From NCBI GenBank assembly GCA_018653485.1, contig JABHZE010000002.1, positions 120,294 to 184,293 on the forward strand: a stretch of 64,000 bases of DNA, in the 5' to 3' direction. Below the pieces are notes generated by a model. It did not search any database, had not been told where the DNA came from, and saw only the letters and a list, made by a program, of their open reading frames with translations. This document shows, in pieces, positions 16,540 to 26,536 of the stretch; positions within the stretch are counted from its first letter, which is position 1; every line of letters starts with the position of its first letter. The DNA comes from an archaeon (GTDB lineage Archaea; Nanobdellota; Nanobdellia; Pacearchaeales; GW2011-AR1). Made by a program: the position numbers and the translations under genes.

Positions 16540-18858
16540 TTATAAAACTACAACTCCTGTTTCCATAGATTCAGAAGCCCTCACAATAATTGAACAAGTA
16601 GCAGGATTTGGTTGATTATTATCTTTATCCATACATCTTATGTAATAATTATGGTTCAAAGTCCAATCACTTGTATGGCTATTAAAGTCACTTGTTGACA
16701 TACTTATTCCATCTGCAATATCAAAATTACAATCTTTATTTGAATAACTACATTCAGCATCCTCATTAGTCATTATTTTCAAATCTCCAGCTTCCTTGTA
16801 GGTCCTAACAATTATTGGCTCTTCTCTATCAACATCAATACTAAACTCTGTTGAATTATAAACAGCATTTCCTCCTAAATCAACACATTTAATTGAATAT
16901 TCATAATCTCCTTCAATTAAATCTTGTCTTTGTTTATGAATATTTTCTCCTGTTTCTGAAAACTCAATATAATCTTCTTCATTTTCAACTTCTCCAGCAA
17001 AATAATAACAAGTCGCTTTTCCATTATCATACCCATTATCAGTTTGAACTTCTAAGAATGCCGGAATACTATCTGTTGCACCTGCAATTGTTTCATCACT
17101 TGGTGAAACACTTAATATATTCAATGGTTGAGTCCCAATAATATTATACAAATAACTTTTTGTGTTTGGATTTCTATCATTTGGATCTGCAGCATTAGGC
17201 TGATCTTTACATCTAAAGTAATACTTATTCTCTTTTCTATCTTCAATTCCAGTTAAAGTAGTCTTACATGTATAACTATTTTTATTATTCATTTCCCATA
17301 ATTCATTAGAACATTCCATCTCATTTTGCATAACATCATAAGCAATATTTTCTCTACTCCATTTACAATCTGCAGGCTCATTAACATAAACCTCTAAATC
17401 AAGATTTTCATTATTAAATTGAACAGGAGATTCACTAGGAACATTAGTGTTTACAATTAATGGCGGTGTTGTATCAGGTCCTTTTTCAACACAGAATCTT
17501 ACAGAATAAGCATCTTGGTTAAAGTTCCCATTAGCATCAATACATCTAACATACAATGTATAGCTTCCATCATTTTGTAATTCAGGAGCAACTGCATTAA
17601 TTGCATCAGGTCCTGGTAATGCTAATCTCTCAGTATGATTATACTTAAACAAACTATCTCCACCAACATAATAACTCATTTCTTCATAAGAATTTAATCC
17701 AGATGTTAAATTATAATCTACCTTACATTGAGCAGGCTCTCCAACATTTTCTTTTTCATCTTTAGTTGTAAATGTGAATTCAAGAGGCATAAATGCTTTA
17801 ATACATTCAGCATCTTTTGGTTTTATCACAACCCCTGTTCCACTAGGTCTTAAAGAGTCTGGTGAAAACACATGCCCTTCATTAACATCAAGCATTTTAA
17901 TTATAGGAGAGTTAGTATCATGAGGATTAACCCAAACACACTTTTCTTCTTCACTACCTTTATTTATCAAATCACATGCTTGCCCTAAACTCTTACAAGT
18001 ATATTCTGAACACTCTTCAAACTCATTACATAATTCACAATCTCCTCCTCCAATTGGAGCTTGCCAAGGCAAACACTGGAATTCAACAACTTCTTGAGAT
18101 TCCTTTTTATAAGTTAATATAAATATTAAAGCACCAACACCAACACCTAATCCTACAGAGTATAATGGATTTGCAATAAATTGTGAAGCAACATTATAAA
18201 CCAATCCTCCCACAGCTCCTGAAACAGCACCCCAAATCTCACCATTTTTCCCACCACCAATCGCACCTGCAATTCCTCCAATAAAACTTCCAAAACCAAC
18301 AGAGGTAGCTAAATCTTTAAGATTATCTTTAGCAAATAAACCACCTAAAGATTTTCCAGGAGTTTGAGGAGGAGTCGGTGCAGGAGTTCCACCAGAAGGA
18401 CCTTCAATTCCCGGAGGAATATCCGGAGTAGGAATATTCAAATCAGGAGCACCAGGGGTTATAGGGGGAGCTTTAGGAGTACCAGGATATAATGGAGGCG
18501 CACATCCGCCAGGACCACAAGGACTATCTGGAATACTTGGACTTCCAGGAAGATTATCTAATCTCCCATTAGGAATTAAATCAGGAGTTTTTCTTGAAAA
18601 ACTAGGATTATCAGGTATCTCAATATTTAATCCAGGAACTTTAGCATTTCCACCTAATGAAGGATTAGGGACAATACTTGGGGGTAAAATAGGAATATTA
18701 CATCCGCCAGGACCACAAGGACTTTCTTCAGCACTAACAGTTTGCACACCAATCAAATAACTAAACCCAACAATAGCTATAACTAAGTTTAAAATCATAA
18801 AACACGCCTTCCATTTTACTAGATTCTCTTTTTCATTGTTATAATAATTATTTTCCAT
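16540..18858 (-). CDS. Large cysteine-rich secreted protein, split form (C-terminal half)
   Basis: Parts in order: an N-terminal signal/anchor (residues about 17-43), a Pro/Gly-rich region with two SPCGPGGC motifs, a glycine-zipper hydrophobic region (about 190-250) with the helix VGLGVGVGALIFILTY, a Cys cluster (CLPWQAPIGGGDCELC), then several beta domains each with the pattern CKW..EN..Y..M.NEMEC and YYFRCKD. The protein parallels the C-terminal half of the 1130-residue protein at 22366-25758. With the gene at 18864 it forms a split version of that protein. It is likely a surface structure stabilised by disulfides. Confidence 0.72.
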   Translation of the reverse strand: MENNYYNNEKENLVKWKACFMILNLVIAIVGFSYLIGVQTVSAEESPCGPGGCNIPILPPSIVPNPSLGGNAKVPGLNIEIPDNPSFSRKTPDLIPNGRLDNLPGSPSIPDSPCGPGGCAPPLYPGTPKAPPITPGAPDLNIPTPDIPPGIEGPSGGTPAPTPPQTPGKSLGGLFAKDNLKDLATSVGFGSFIGGIAGAIGGGKNGEIWGAVSGAVGGLVYNVASQFIANPLYSVGLGVGVGALIFILTYKKESQEVVEFQCLPWQAPIGGGDCELCNEFEECSEYTCKSLGQACDLINKGSEEEKCVWVNPHDTNSPIIKMLDVNEGHVFSPDSLRPSGTGVVIKPKDAECIKAFMPLEFTFTTKDEKENVGEPAQCKVDYNLTSGLNSYEEMSYYVGGDSLFKYNHTERLALPGPDAINAVAPELQNDGSYTLYVRCIDANGNFNQDAYSVRFCVEKGPDTTPPLIVNTNVPSESPVQFNNENLDLEVYVNEPADCKWSRENIAYDVMQNEMECSNELWEMNNKNSYTCKTTLTGIEDRKENKYYFRCKDQPNAADPNDRNPNTKSYLYNIIGTQPLNILSVSPSDETIAGATDSIPAFLEVQTDNGYDNGKATCYYFAGEVENEEDYIEFSETGENIHKQRQDLIEGDYEYSIKCVDLGGNAVYNSTEFSIDVDREEPIIVRTYKEAGDLKIMTNEDAECSYSNKDCNFDIADGISMSTSDFNSHTSDWTLNHNYYIRCMDKDNNQPNPATCSIIVRASESMETGVVVL

Positions 18859-18863
18859 CTTAA

Positions 18864-20504
18864 TTACCCTCTAACTCCTGCAAAACTTTTTACATTATCT
18901 AAAATACCACTTACAACTTGCTTCTTACCATTTATTTTCCATTCAACACCCTTACTACTCATCTTACCAGCAATATTAACATAACCACCGCAATCACCAA
19001 CACTTAAACAAATATTATTCATTTTTCTTGCCCATGCAGGAGTTATAGCCTCACAATTTCCTTCACACTTTTTACTTCCAATTAATCCTTTTTCATAAGT
19101 CACTGTTTGCCTAGTATTTGCTAAACTACAAATATTTGAAGCATCACCTTCATTCCAAAATTGCAATCCTGGAGGATTATTAGGTAAGCAAATTCCACCA
19201 CCATTTTTAATCCCAAAACTAATATCTTGCCTTCCATCATCTAATGTCCTTGATTCATCTCCTGTAGAATAATGCATACCTTCTAACCAAAAACAATCTC
19301 TTTGATCAGTATTCAAACAATCATCTTCTTCATCTTGATCAATACAATCCTTCCACCTATTAACTCTACAACCAGATTCTATGAATCTTCCACTAGAAGT
19401 TTCCAAAACATTTTCAATACAAATTTCATTTCTAAAATCAGCACAAGCCTCTACTACTTCCTCACCATTAATACAAATATGTCTAAAATGCCTACTACCC
19501 ACAACATCTCTACCTTCACCAACATTAGATTGATCAACACACCAACTCTCTCCATTCTTATAATCTTTCCCATTATCAGTATTATAACAATTCAAGTCTT
19601 TACAAATATAATCTCCATAAGTTGGATTTCCTTCAGAACAAATACTTCCACTAAAATAATCACAATTTCCACAACCTCTTGAACCTGCATTTCCATCAAC
19701 TTCATCATAACCACAACTCTCAGCCTTGCCAACTAACTTCTGCCAATAAGAAGGAACCTGACTATAGATTTTTTTAGCATCATAAATATTAGTTGGATTC
19801 CCACAACTATCTTTAAAATAAACTTCATCTTTTCCAGGAATACATAGGGTATCTGTAGTAGGTCCACAATTAGTCCCTAATTCATCTGCCGAACATAAAA
19901 AGTCTTTATAAAATTCAGGTTCTCCACTAACATTTCCTGCATTCAGAGATGAGCATCCAGACCTAGTTGTAAGTTTACAAGTTCTTGTAGATTCTGTTTC
20001 AAAAACACAAGCACCTCTATCTTGAGCATGAGCAAGAATAATACAACTTGCCTCATCATTTATATTATTTTGAAAATTAGTTTCTAATCCATAAAATCCT
20101 GATAATTTTTTACATCTTGTTAATGTTACAAAACTTGCTTGATCTCCTAAAACACAACAACCCAAATTACATTGAGGAACATTACATTCAGCATCTTCCA
20201 TCCAAGTTCCAGTAGAAATCTCACAAACCTTTTCAGGAGTATTTTCCATACATAATCCCTCTTCTGTATCTACACAACAACCCATTTTACAAAAACTAGT
20301 TGCATCACAGCTTGTAGGAGTCGTCCTAAAACCCTCTGCACAATCTTCTTCATTTGCATTCTGACACCATGCGCCATTTTCAGTCTTTTCACAACAAACA
20401 TTATATGCAGGCCATTCCTGAGCACTAACAATAGTCACACCAATACTAACAATCAAAAAGCATAATACTATGCTTAACAAGTATTTTATTAATTTTTTCT
20501 TCAT
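18864..20504 (-). CDS. Large cysteine-rich secreted protein, split form (N-terminal half)
   Basis: A signal peptide (cut near VSAQEWP) is followed by about 500 residues with dozens of Cys in repeated short modules: CCEKTENGAWC, GCCVDTEEGLC, LGCCVLGDQASF, then ENGRGACVFET-like and CGNCDYFSG modules. The same order of modules opens the 1130-residue protein at 22366-25758. The gene ends at the point where that protein enters its glycine zipper; the remaining half is the next gene, 5 nt downstream. The start overlaps the upstream membrane gene by 4 nt. Confidence 0.72.
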   Translation of the reverse strand: MKKKLIKYLLSIVLCFLIVSIGVTIVSAQEWPAYNVCCEKTENGAWCQNANEEDCAEGFRTTPTSCDATSFCKMGCCVDTEEGLCMENTPEKVCEISTGTWMEDAECNVPQCNLGCCVLGDQASFVTLTRCKKLSGFYGLETNFQNNINDEASCIILAHAQDRGACVFETESTRTCKLTTRSGCSSLNAGNVSGEPEFYKDFLCSADELGTNCGPTTDTLCIPGKDEVYFKDSCGNPTNIYDAKKIYSQVPSYWQKLVGKAESCGYDEVDGNAGSRGCGNCDYFSGSICSEGNPTYGDYICKDLNCYNTDNGKDYKNGESWCVDQSNVGEGRDVVGSRHFRHICINGEEVVEACADFRNEICIENVLETSSGRFIESGCRVNRWKDCIDQDEEDDCLNTDQRDCFWLEGMHYSTGDESRTLDDGRQDISFGIKNGGGICLPNNPPGLQFWNEGDASNICSLANTRQTVTYEKGLIGSKKCEGNCEAITPAWARKMNNICLSVGDCGGYVNIAGKMSSKGVEWKINGKKQVVSGILDNVKSFAGVRG

Positions 20505-20947
20505 CTTACAACCTCCACCTGCTTTTTAGATTTAATTTTACCAATTACTAATCCGATTATTGCTCCAATAATTCCAAATAAGATAATTACTGGAAGAATA
20601 GAAAAAATAAAAGTTATACCTGGACCAAGCCCACAAGTAACATCATCTCCACAATTTTTAAGGTCAATAAACAACCAAACAAAATAAACTATTAAATCTA
20701 ATATGACTCCAATTATCATCCCCATAATTGAACCCTTAAGCCACGCCTTTCTTTTATCATTGTATAATTTATCATAAAGAATCCCTACTGCAATTCCAAA
20801 TACTAAGGGAATTATAAAAAAGATAGAAATTATTAATGAAATCATATCTCCAAAATCAGGAATTCGGGATTGTATAATTGCAGTACCGATTATATAAACT
20901 AATAAAAATCCCAAACTAATCAAACCCCCCTTTAACCAACCCCTCAT
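20501..20947 (-). CDS. Small membrane protein, WLKGGLI family, copy 1
   Basis: A 148-residue protein with about four membrane helices. It starts MRGWLKGGLISLG, repeats the motif inside (KAWLKGSIMGMIIG) and ends in KIKSKKQVEVVR. It is the last of three adjacent paralogues, each overlapping the next by 4 nt. The internal repeat suggests an older fusion of two single units. Possible roles are assembly or stabilisation of the pilin-like proteins beside it; none is known. Confidence 0.65.
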   Translation of the reverse strand: MRGWLKGGLISLGFLLVYIIGTAIIQSRIPDFGDMISLIISIFFIIPLVFGIAVGILYDKLYNDKRKAWLKGSIMGMIIGVILDLIVYFVWLFIDLKNCGDDVTCGLGPGITFIFSILPVIILFGIIGAIIGLVIGKIKSKKQVEVVR

Positions 20948-21261
20948 CCTCTCACTCCTTTTTGTTTTTTAGATTTAATTTTGCCAACTATCCAACTAAT
21001 CAAAATTCCAATAATAAATCCAATGATTATAGTTTCAACATAATAGATTAAATTAGTACAAAGGAATAGTTGAAAATCACTACAAATTTTACTAAAACAA
21101 TCCAATGATGTTTGACAATAGGAGGGTATAAATTCTAATAATATTATTAGAGGAAAAAGTAATAGCCCTAAAAATCCGATATCAATTATATCTATGAATA
21201 TTATATAAAGAAGTAAGTATGCTCCTGCCCCAATCAAACCCCCCTTTAACCACCCCTTCAT
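20944..21261 (-). CDS. Small membrane protein, WLKGGLI family, copy 2
   Basis: The 105-residue middle paralogue starts MKGWLKGGLIGAG and ends KIKSKKQKGVRG. It has three probable membrane helices, with a loop between them that carries four Cys (CQTSLDCFSKICSDF), so that loop may face outside and form disulfides. Its ATG overlaps the stop of copy 3. Confidence 0.64.
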   Translation of the reverse strand: MKGWLKGGLIGAGAYLLLYIIFIDIIDIGFLGLLLFPLIILLEFIPSYCQTSLDCFSKICSDFQLFLCTNLIYYVETIIIGFIIGILISWIVGKIKSKKQKGVRG

Positions 21262-21509
21262 TTTCTCACCTCTACCTGTTTTTTAGATTTGAATTTTTCG
21301 ATTACTAATCCAATAACTGCGCCGATTATAAAATAAATCAATAACAGAAATAACAAGTTTCCTATCAAGACCAGAGGTAAAAAAAACCAACTTAATACAG
21401 AAGGTCCACAATAATCAAAACAAATAAATTGGGATTTCAAATTTTCAAAAATAATAATAACTACAATAAACAATACTCCAATCAAACCACCCTTTAACCA
21501 CGCCTTCAT
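21258..21509 (-). CDS. Small membrane protein, WLKGGLI family, copy 3
   Basis: The 83-residue first paralogue starts MKAWLKGGLIGVL and ends KFKSKKQVEVRK. It has two to three membrane helices and a short loop with two Cys (FICFDYCGP). It lies 36 nt after the pilin-like gene at 21546. The conserved W-L-K-G-G start and basic tail define the family; I do not recognise it elsewhere. Confidence 0.63.
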   Translation of the reverse strand: MKAWLKGGLIGVLFIVVIIIFENLKSQFICFDYCGPSVLSWFFLPLVLIGNLLFLLLIYFIIGAVIGLVIEKFKSKKQVEVRK

Positions 21510-21545
21510 CTTCTCACCTCTTTAATTTTTAACACCATTTTCATC

Positions 21546-22304
21546 TTATATTCTCCCAAGTTCTGCAGGAAGTGCAACACTCCTCGACGCAAACATGAAT
21601 TTATCTTCACTAACTTTTTCAGTTAAAATATAAACTGTTGTTCCATCACTTTGAACTTTCTTTTCTACTCTTAATGAAGGATAATACATCATATAATTCA
21701 TACTCTCACTATCCCCATATCTTGCTTCCCAATTAGAAATTGAACTAGCAATTATAACTAGGCTGTAAATATTAGAGTTTATATCAGTTTTAATAACTTT
21801 ATATGATTCTGTTTTATCTTTTCTAATTTCTAAATCACTATCAACTTCAATTAAAATATTATTTGGAACCAAATCAACAGAAATTTCAGGTTGTTTAAAT
21901 GTAACAGTATAACCTTTACTTACTAAACTCTCTTTTGAAGAAGTTAAACAATTATTAACTCCTTCTTCCATATATGTTTCAAGTTCTGTTTCATAATTTT
22001 GTTTTAATAATGGTTTTTGCATAACACATCTTTCATAATTTTCGTGAGTATAACAAAGGTATTCTATCTTATTCCCTTGATAAAGATAATAATTTTCAGG
22101 ATTTAAACTACCTCCTTGCGAATTTAAAATATCCACTCCTTGTTCTCCAACTTCCTGAATACAATTAATTATTTCTTCAACAGGTGTTTGAGGTGTAATT
22201 GTAATATCAAAACTACCCCTATTTATAAAAATCAAAACCACTACTACTATAATTGCAAGTGCAAGAATAATAAAAATTGCAAGTTGTCCTTTTTTATTAA
22301 CCAT
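21546..22304 (-). CDS. Pilin-like protein, module B, 252 aa
   Basis: MVNKKGQLAIFIILALAII begins a class III-type signal and membrane helix. The mature domain has matched motifs with the protein at 25760-26536: EEIINCIQEV and SIESCVSEV, NSQGGSLNPENYYLYQG and SVQGGDFNPQGSVMYQG, YLCYTHENYERCVMQKPLL and YLCYINENYLPCVNQRPLL. The two are clear paralogues. It heads a second module of the locus and has its own promoter (22342-22351). Confidence 0.72.
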   Translation of the reverse strand: MVNKKGQLAIFIILALAIIVVVVLIFINRGSFDITITPQTPVEEIINCIQEVGEQGVDILNSQGGSLNPENYYLYQGNKIEYLCYTHENYERCVMQKPLLKQNYETELETYMEEGVNNCLTSSKESLVSKGYTVTFKQPEISVDLVPNNILIEVDSDLEIRKDKTESYKVIKTDINSNIYSLVIIASSISNWEARYGDSESMNYMMYYPSLRVEKKVQSDGTTVYILTEKVSEDKFMFASRSVALPAELGRI

Positions 22305-22341
22305 CTTTTTGTTTTTTTACTAACCTAGGAAGGAAAATCAT

Positions 22342-22351
22342 ATTTATAAAT
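22342..22351 (-). promoter_or_regulatory. TATA box of module B
   Basis: The minus strand reads TTTATAAATA in the 61-nt gap between the two modules. It would start transcription about 15 nt before the ATG at 22304, so module B may be transcribed on its own. Confidence 0.5.
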
Positions 22352-22365
22352 TTATCATGAGATTA

Positions 22366-25300
22366 TCAGATTAATTCATAAGGCCTAACAACAAAAACAC
22401 CTCCTTTATTTTCAAATCTATCAACACATTGAATATAAAATGTCTTTAAATCCCAATCAGCATAATATCCTGTTTCCCGATTACTCATAGAACTCATGTT
22501 CTCAAACCTAGTTCTTTTATCAAATCCATACTTACATTCATTAGAATCTTCACTAGTTATTATTTTTAATTCATTACCCTCACTATACGCCCTTATAATC
22601 TTAGGACCTGTTGTATCTATCTTCACCCTAAACCTAGTGCTTTCATTAACTATGTTTCCTGCAACATCTTCACATTTAAATTCAACCTCATAATTTCCTC
22701 TAAACAAATAATTAAAATTCTGTTTATGGATATTATCTCCTGTTTCAAAAAACTCTGTAAATCTTTCTTCATCATTTACTCTAAAAGAGCATTCTGCTTT
22801 TCCATCTACTGCCCCTCCAGAAGTTTCAAGTTTTAATTCAGTACTAGCAGGTTCAACACTATCAACAATATCTTCCCCTCTAATAGGGAATACCCTATCT
22901 ATGGATAAATCTGAAACAGATTTACTAATCTCATAAACATAACTCTCTTGCATAACATTCTCATTTTCAGAAATATCTTTACATCTAATATAGAATTTAT
23001 TATTCTCACTTACAGGAAGAACACTATTACAATTTAATCCATCCACCCCATAATACTCCATACTAGTTTGACATTCCATTTCATTTTCCATTAATTCATA
23101 ATTTACATCCTCTTCACTCCATCTACACATTCCAGGTTCATTGATAAACAAATTAAAATCAAACTCTTCTTGACTATATTTAACATAAGCATTATTGTCT
23201 GGAATTGTTCTGGTGATTAAAGGAGGAGTTAAATCAGGCCCTGGATTAACACAAACCTCTACCTTAAATGGATTATTATTTACAACACCCTTTTTATTTC
23301 TACATTTAACAAAGAATTCCATAGTTCCTAATTCTCTCATTTGAGCTTCAGTTAAATTATACTCTCTACCAAATGCTTCAGGACTTGGCAAAAATAAATC
23401 CATCCTATGGTAAGGGAAATAAGCAGAACCTACATGCTCATCAAAATACCCTAACATTTCATCATAAGTTTTAGAAGAATCTATATCAAATTTACATTGT
23501 GCAAATTGTTCTTCTCCATTAGTATTTGAAACCTTTATCCCATATTTAACAGTTGTAAATGCATCAATACAACCATTGTCTACCTCATTAACTAATTCAA
23601 ATCCACTATCATCTTCATTATGATACTTAAAACCAGCATTAGGAAGATTATTATTTAATCCACTCCAAGAATCTATAACAGGTACACTATAATTTCTAGG
23701 ATTTTCAATACATATTTGATAAGCAGTTCCTTTGTTTACAATTTCACATTCTTTTCCTAAACTTTCACACCTATATTCAGTACAAGGAACATCTACTTCA
23801 TTACATTTATTACAATCACCATTATCAGGTGCTTGCCATTGATGACAATCAAAATAAATATTCACAACTTTTGTCTGACTAAAAAAGAAAAAGAATACAA
23901 TTAATCCTACGATTAATCCAACAATCATGCTTCCCATTAATATTCCAGCAATAGCGCCTGCAATTCCCCCAGCTAATAATCCTATAGGATCTAAGCCCAT
24001 AATTTTATTAGATTTATCTTCAATAATCTGCCCCTCATTTACAATAAAGGCACTTTTTGAAAATCCTGCAAAATCCATCACATTAGGTCTTGTTTCACGA
24101 ACACTATTAATTAAAGAAAGACTTTCATTTCTTTCTCTATCTGAAAGAATTTTAATTAATAATGGAGAACCTAAAGCTCCTGAAACCCCACTAAAAAATG
24201 TACTATTTGTATTTAATGAACTTCCTAATCCAGAAACTTGTAGAAAGTCTAAATCACCAGGTTTAGCAGGTTTTTCTCCTTGATTATTTTTAATAGCTCT
24301 TATTTTTGAATCACTTAATCTTGGAGGCCATTTCCAATCAGCTCGTAAAGTATATCCTTCTTCATTTATATCTCCCTCATAATTTACATAAGCACCACAA
24401 TCACCAAGACTTACACAAAACTCATTCATATCTTTTGTAAATACTTCCTTATTACAATTACAATTCTTTTTACATTTCCAACTCCCAAATAATTTTTTCT
24501 CCCAAAGTTGAGTACATTGAACATTAGCTAAATTACATATATCTTCAGCAGAATTACTATACCCTTCAATATCTTCATTATAATCCATTGCTAAATCAAA
24601 ACCAGGAGGATATTCTGGAAGACAAACATCAAATTTCTGAGTTCCAAAATTTATATTTTTTGAATAACAATCAGGATTTTCACTACACTCATCATCTCTT
24701 TTAGATGTTTCAAAATTATTATAATTCATACAACTTCTCCAATTATTAACTCTACACGCTGCTTGAGAAATTTTTCCATTTTCAATTTGATTTTCTTCTT
24801 CTACACAAATTTCATTTCTATAATCATTACAAGCATCAATTCTTTCTTCACCCATATAACAAATATGTTTTACATGCCTACTTCCAACAGTATCTGTTCC
24901 TTGCCCAATAACATCATCATATTCACACCAACTCTCTCCATTTTTTCTTTCTACTCCATCCACATTACAACTAATATCTCTACACACCGCAGTGTTTCCA
25001 ACACCACCACAATAACTTCCTTCAAATAAATTACAATCATCTGCAATTCCCTCAGGATTTCCACAAGAATCAAACCAATAAACATCTTCCTCTCCATTTA
25101 AACAACTTTTACTAGATTTTTCTTGACAACTATTATTAAGAGCATTATCAGAACAATAAAATCCTACATGAAAGTCAGCACCTCTTGCTTGACAATCAGC
25201 ACCAGTTGTATAAACACACTCATTAGAATCACCAGATTCAAAAACACACGCCCCTTCTTTTTCTCTTTCAGATAATAATGTACATTCTATTTCAGATTCT

Positions 25301-25758
25301 AAATTTTGAAAATTAATTGAAACATCTGCAAACTCCCCCCCAGATTCTCTAAGGCAAGTTTGTTCAGTTGTCCAAAATGCCTCTCTTCCAATAACGCAAC
25401 ATCCTTTCTTACATTCATTAACATTACAAACCGCATCATTATTCCAAACACCACCACGAATATCACAAACATTTTCAGTAGTAGATTGATAACAAATACC
25501 AGTCTTATCACTCACACAACATCCCTTAACACAATCATTTGTTTCACTACATTTAATAAATTTTGAAAAACCTAACTCACATTCATCCTCATTAACTTCT
25601 ATACAACTATTTCCTGATTTAGTTTGTTCACAACAACCCTTTGAAACTACTTGTGCAGAAACACCATCAATAGAATAAATCATATAAGAGAAAGAAAAAA
25701 TACTTAAGAGTAAAATAAATATCTGACTTAAACCCATATAGGTATTTTGATTTACCAT
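22366..25758 (-). CDS. Giant cysteine-rich secreted protein, single-chain form, 1130 aa
   Basis: Parts in order: a signal/anchor (residues about 10-35, ending VSAQVV); more than 30 Cys in about the next 350 residues, in modules such as GCCEQTKSGNSC, GCCVSDKTGICY and GCCVIGREAF; a glycine-zipper hydrophobic region (about 590-635, IAGAIAGILMGSMIVGLI); a second Cys cluster (CHQWQAPDNGDCNKC); then beta domains with CRWSEEDVNYELMENEMEC and KFYIRCKD. It equals the two proteins at 18864-20504 and 16540-18858 joined end to end. It starts 1 nt after the pilin-like gene. Probably a cell-surface complex component; function unknown. Confidence 0.75.
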   Translation of the reverse strand: MVNQNTYMGLSQIFILLLSIFSFSYMIYSIDGVSAQVVSKGCCEQTKSGNSCIEVNEDECELGFSKFIKCSETNDCVKGCCVSDKTGICYQSTTENVCDIRGGVWNNDAVCNVNECKKGCCVIGREAFWTTEQTCLRESGGEFADVSINFQNLESEIECTLLSEREKEGACVFESGDSNECVYTTGADCQARGADFHVGFYCSDNALNNSCQEKSSKSCLNGEEDVYWFDSCGNPEGIADDCNLFEGSYCGGVGNTAVCRDISCNVDGVERKNGESWCEYDDVIGQGTDTVGSRHVKHICYMGEERIDACNDYRNEICVEEENQIENGKISQAACRVNNWRSCMNYNNFETSKRDDECSENPDCYSKNINFGTQKFDVCLPEYPPGFDLAMDYNEDIEGYSNSAEDICNLANVQCTQLWEKKLFGSWKCKKNCNCNKEVFTKDMNEFCVSLGDCGAYVNYEGDINEEGYTLRADWKWPPRLSDSKIRAIKNNQGEKPAKPGDLDFLQVSGLGSSLNTNSTFFSGVSGALGSPLLIKILSDRERNESLSLINSVRETRPNVMDFAGFSKSAFIVNEGQIIEDKSNKIMGLDPIGLLAGGIAGAIAGILMGSMIVGLIVGLIVFFFFFSQTKVVNIYFDCHQWQAPDNGDCNKCNEVDVPCTEYRCESLGKECEIVNKGTAYQICIENPRNYSVPVIDSWSGLNNNLPNAGFKYHNEDDSGFELVNEVDNGCIDAFTTVKYGIKVSNTNGEEQFAQCKFDIDSSKTYDEMLGYFDEHVGSAYFPYHRMDLFLPSPEAFGREYNLTEAQMRELGTMEFFVKCRNKKGVVNNNPFKVEVCVNPGPDLTPPLITRTIPDNNAYVKYSQEEFDFNLFINEPGMCRWSEEDVNYELMENEMECQTSMEYYGVDGLNCNSVLPVSENNKFYIRCKDISENENVMQESYVYEISKSVSDLSIDRVFPIRGEDIVDSVEPASTELKLETSGGAVDGKAECSFRVNDEERFTEFFETGDNIHKQNFNYLFRGNYEVEFKCEDVAGNIVNESTRFRVKIDTTGPKIIRAYSEGNELKIITSEDSNECKYGFDKRTRFENMSSMSNRETGYYADWDLKTFYIQCVDRFENKGGVFVVRPYELI

Positions 25759-25759
25759 C

Positions 25760-26536
25760 TTAAATTCCCGGAGGCATTACACAACTCCTTACAGCAAAAT
25801 TAAAATCTTTTCCAGAAACTCTTTCTTGCAAAATATAAATTGTATCAGAATCTCCTGTTTTAATTCTTTGAACATCATATTCAGGATAAATCAACATAAA
25901 TCCAACTTCATTGAAATTACAAAATTCTGATTCTTGATTTACAATTTCACCAGCAATCTTAGCTAAATCATAAATTGGATTTAATATTTCAACTTTAAAA
26001 TCCTTAAACTCCCTAACATTATCTCCTCTAACAATCCTCATCTCTCGAATCAAATCAACTTTAATCTTTCTTCTATTAAGATTAACATCAATATCTAAAC
26101 TACCCATTTCAACTTCATATCTTCTTTCTAATCCAGCTTTAAGATTTTCAAAACAATTTTCAACATTCTGACGAATATTTACTTTAATCTCATTTTCAAT
26201 ATGTTCAATTAACAAAGGTCTTTGATTAACACAAGGCAAATAATTTTCATTAATATAGCAAAGATAAGTTATGTTTCTACCTTGATACATAACACTTCCC
26301 TGAGGATTAAAATCTCCTCCTTGAACACTTAAAACATTAACAACCTCATTAACAACTTCACTAACACAACTCTCAATACTTGCCTGAGGATTTTCATCAT
26401 CTAAAACTTCAATTTCAGGAGGATTTCTAAATGCAAAAATAAGTAAAATACTAACCACAAGAATCAGGGCAAGAATTATGAAGATTGCAATCTGCCCTTT
26501 CCGGCTCATTCTATTCGCCTTTATTTCAACAACCAT
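25760..26536 (-). CDS. Pilin-like protein, module A, 258 aa
   Basis: The signal MSRKGQIAIFIILALILVV is preceded by nine residues if translation starts at 26536. GAGGTG about 8 nt before that ATG favours it; the internal ATG at 26509 would give MSRKGQ directly, like its paralogue. The mature domain is paralogous to the one at 21546-22304. It overlaps the regulator gene upstream by 16 nt and is 1 nt from the giant protein, so all three are one transcription unit. Confidence 0.7.
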   Translation of the reverse strand: MVVEIKANRMSRKGQIAIFIILALILVVSILLIFAFRNPPEIEVLDDENPQASIESCVSEVVNEVVNVLSVQGGDFNPQGSVMYQGRNITYLCYINENYLPCVNQRPLLIEHIENEIKVNIRQNVENCFENLKAGLERRYEVEMGSLDIDVNLNRRKIKVDLIREMRIVRGDNVREFKDFKVEILNPIYDLAKIAGEIVNQESEFCNFNEVGFMLIYPEYDVQRIKTGDSDTIYILQERVSGKDFNFAVRSCVMPPGI

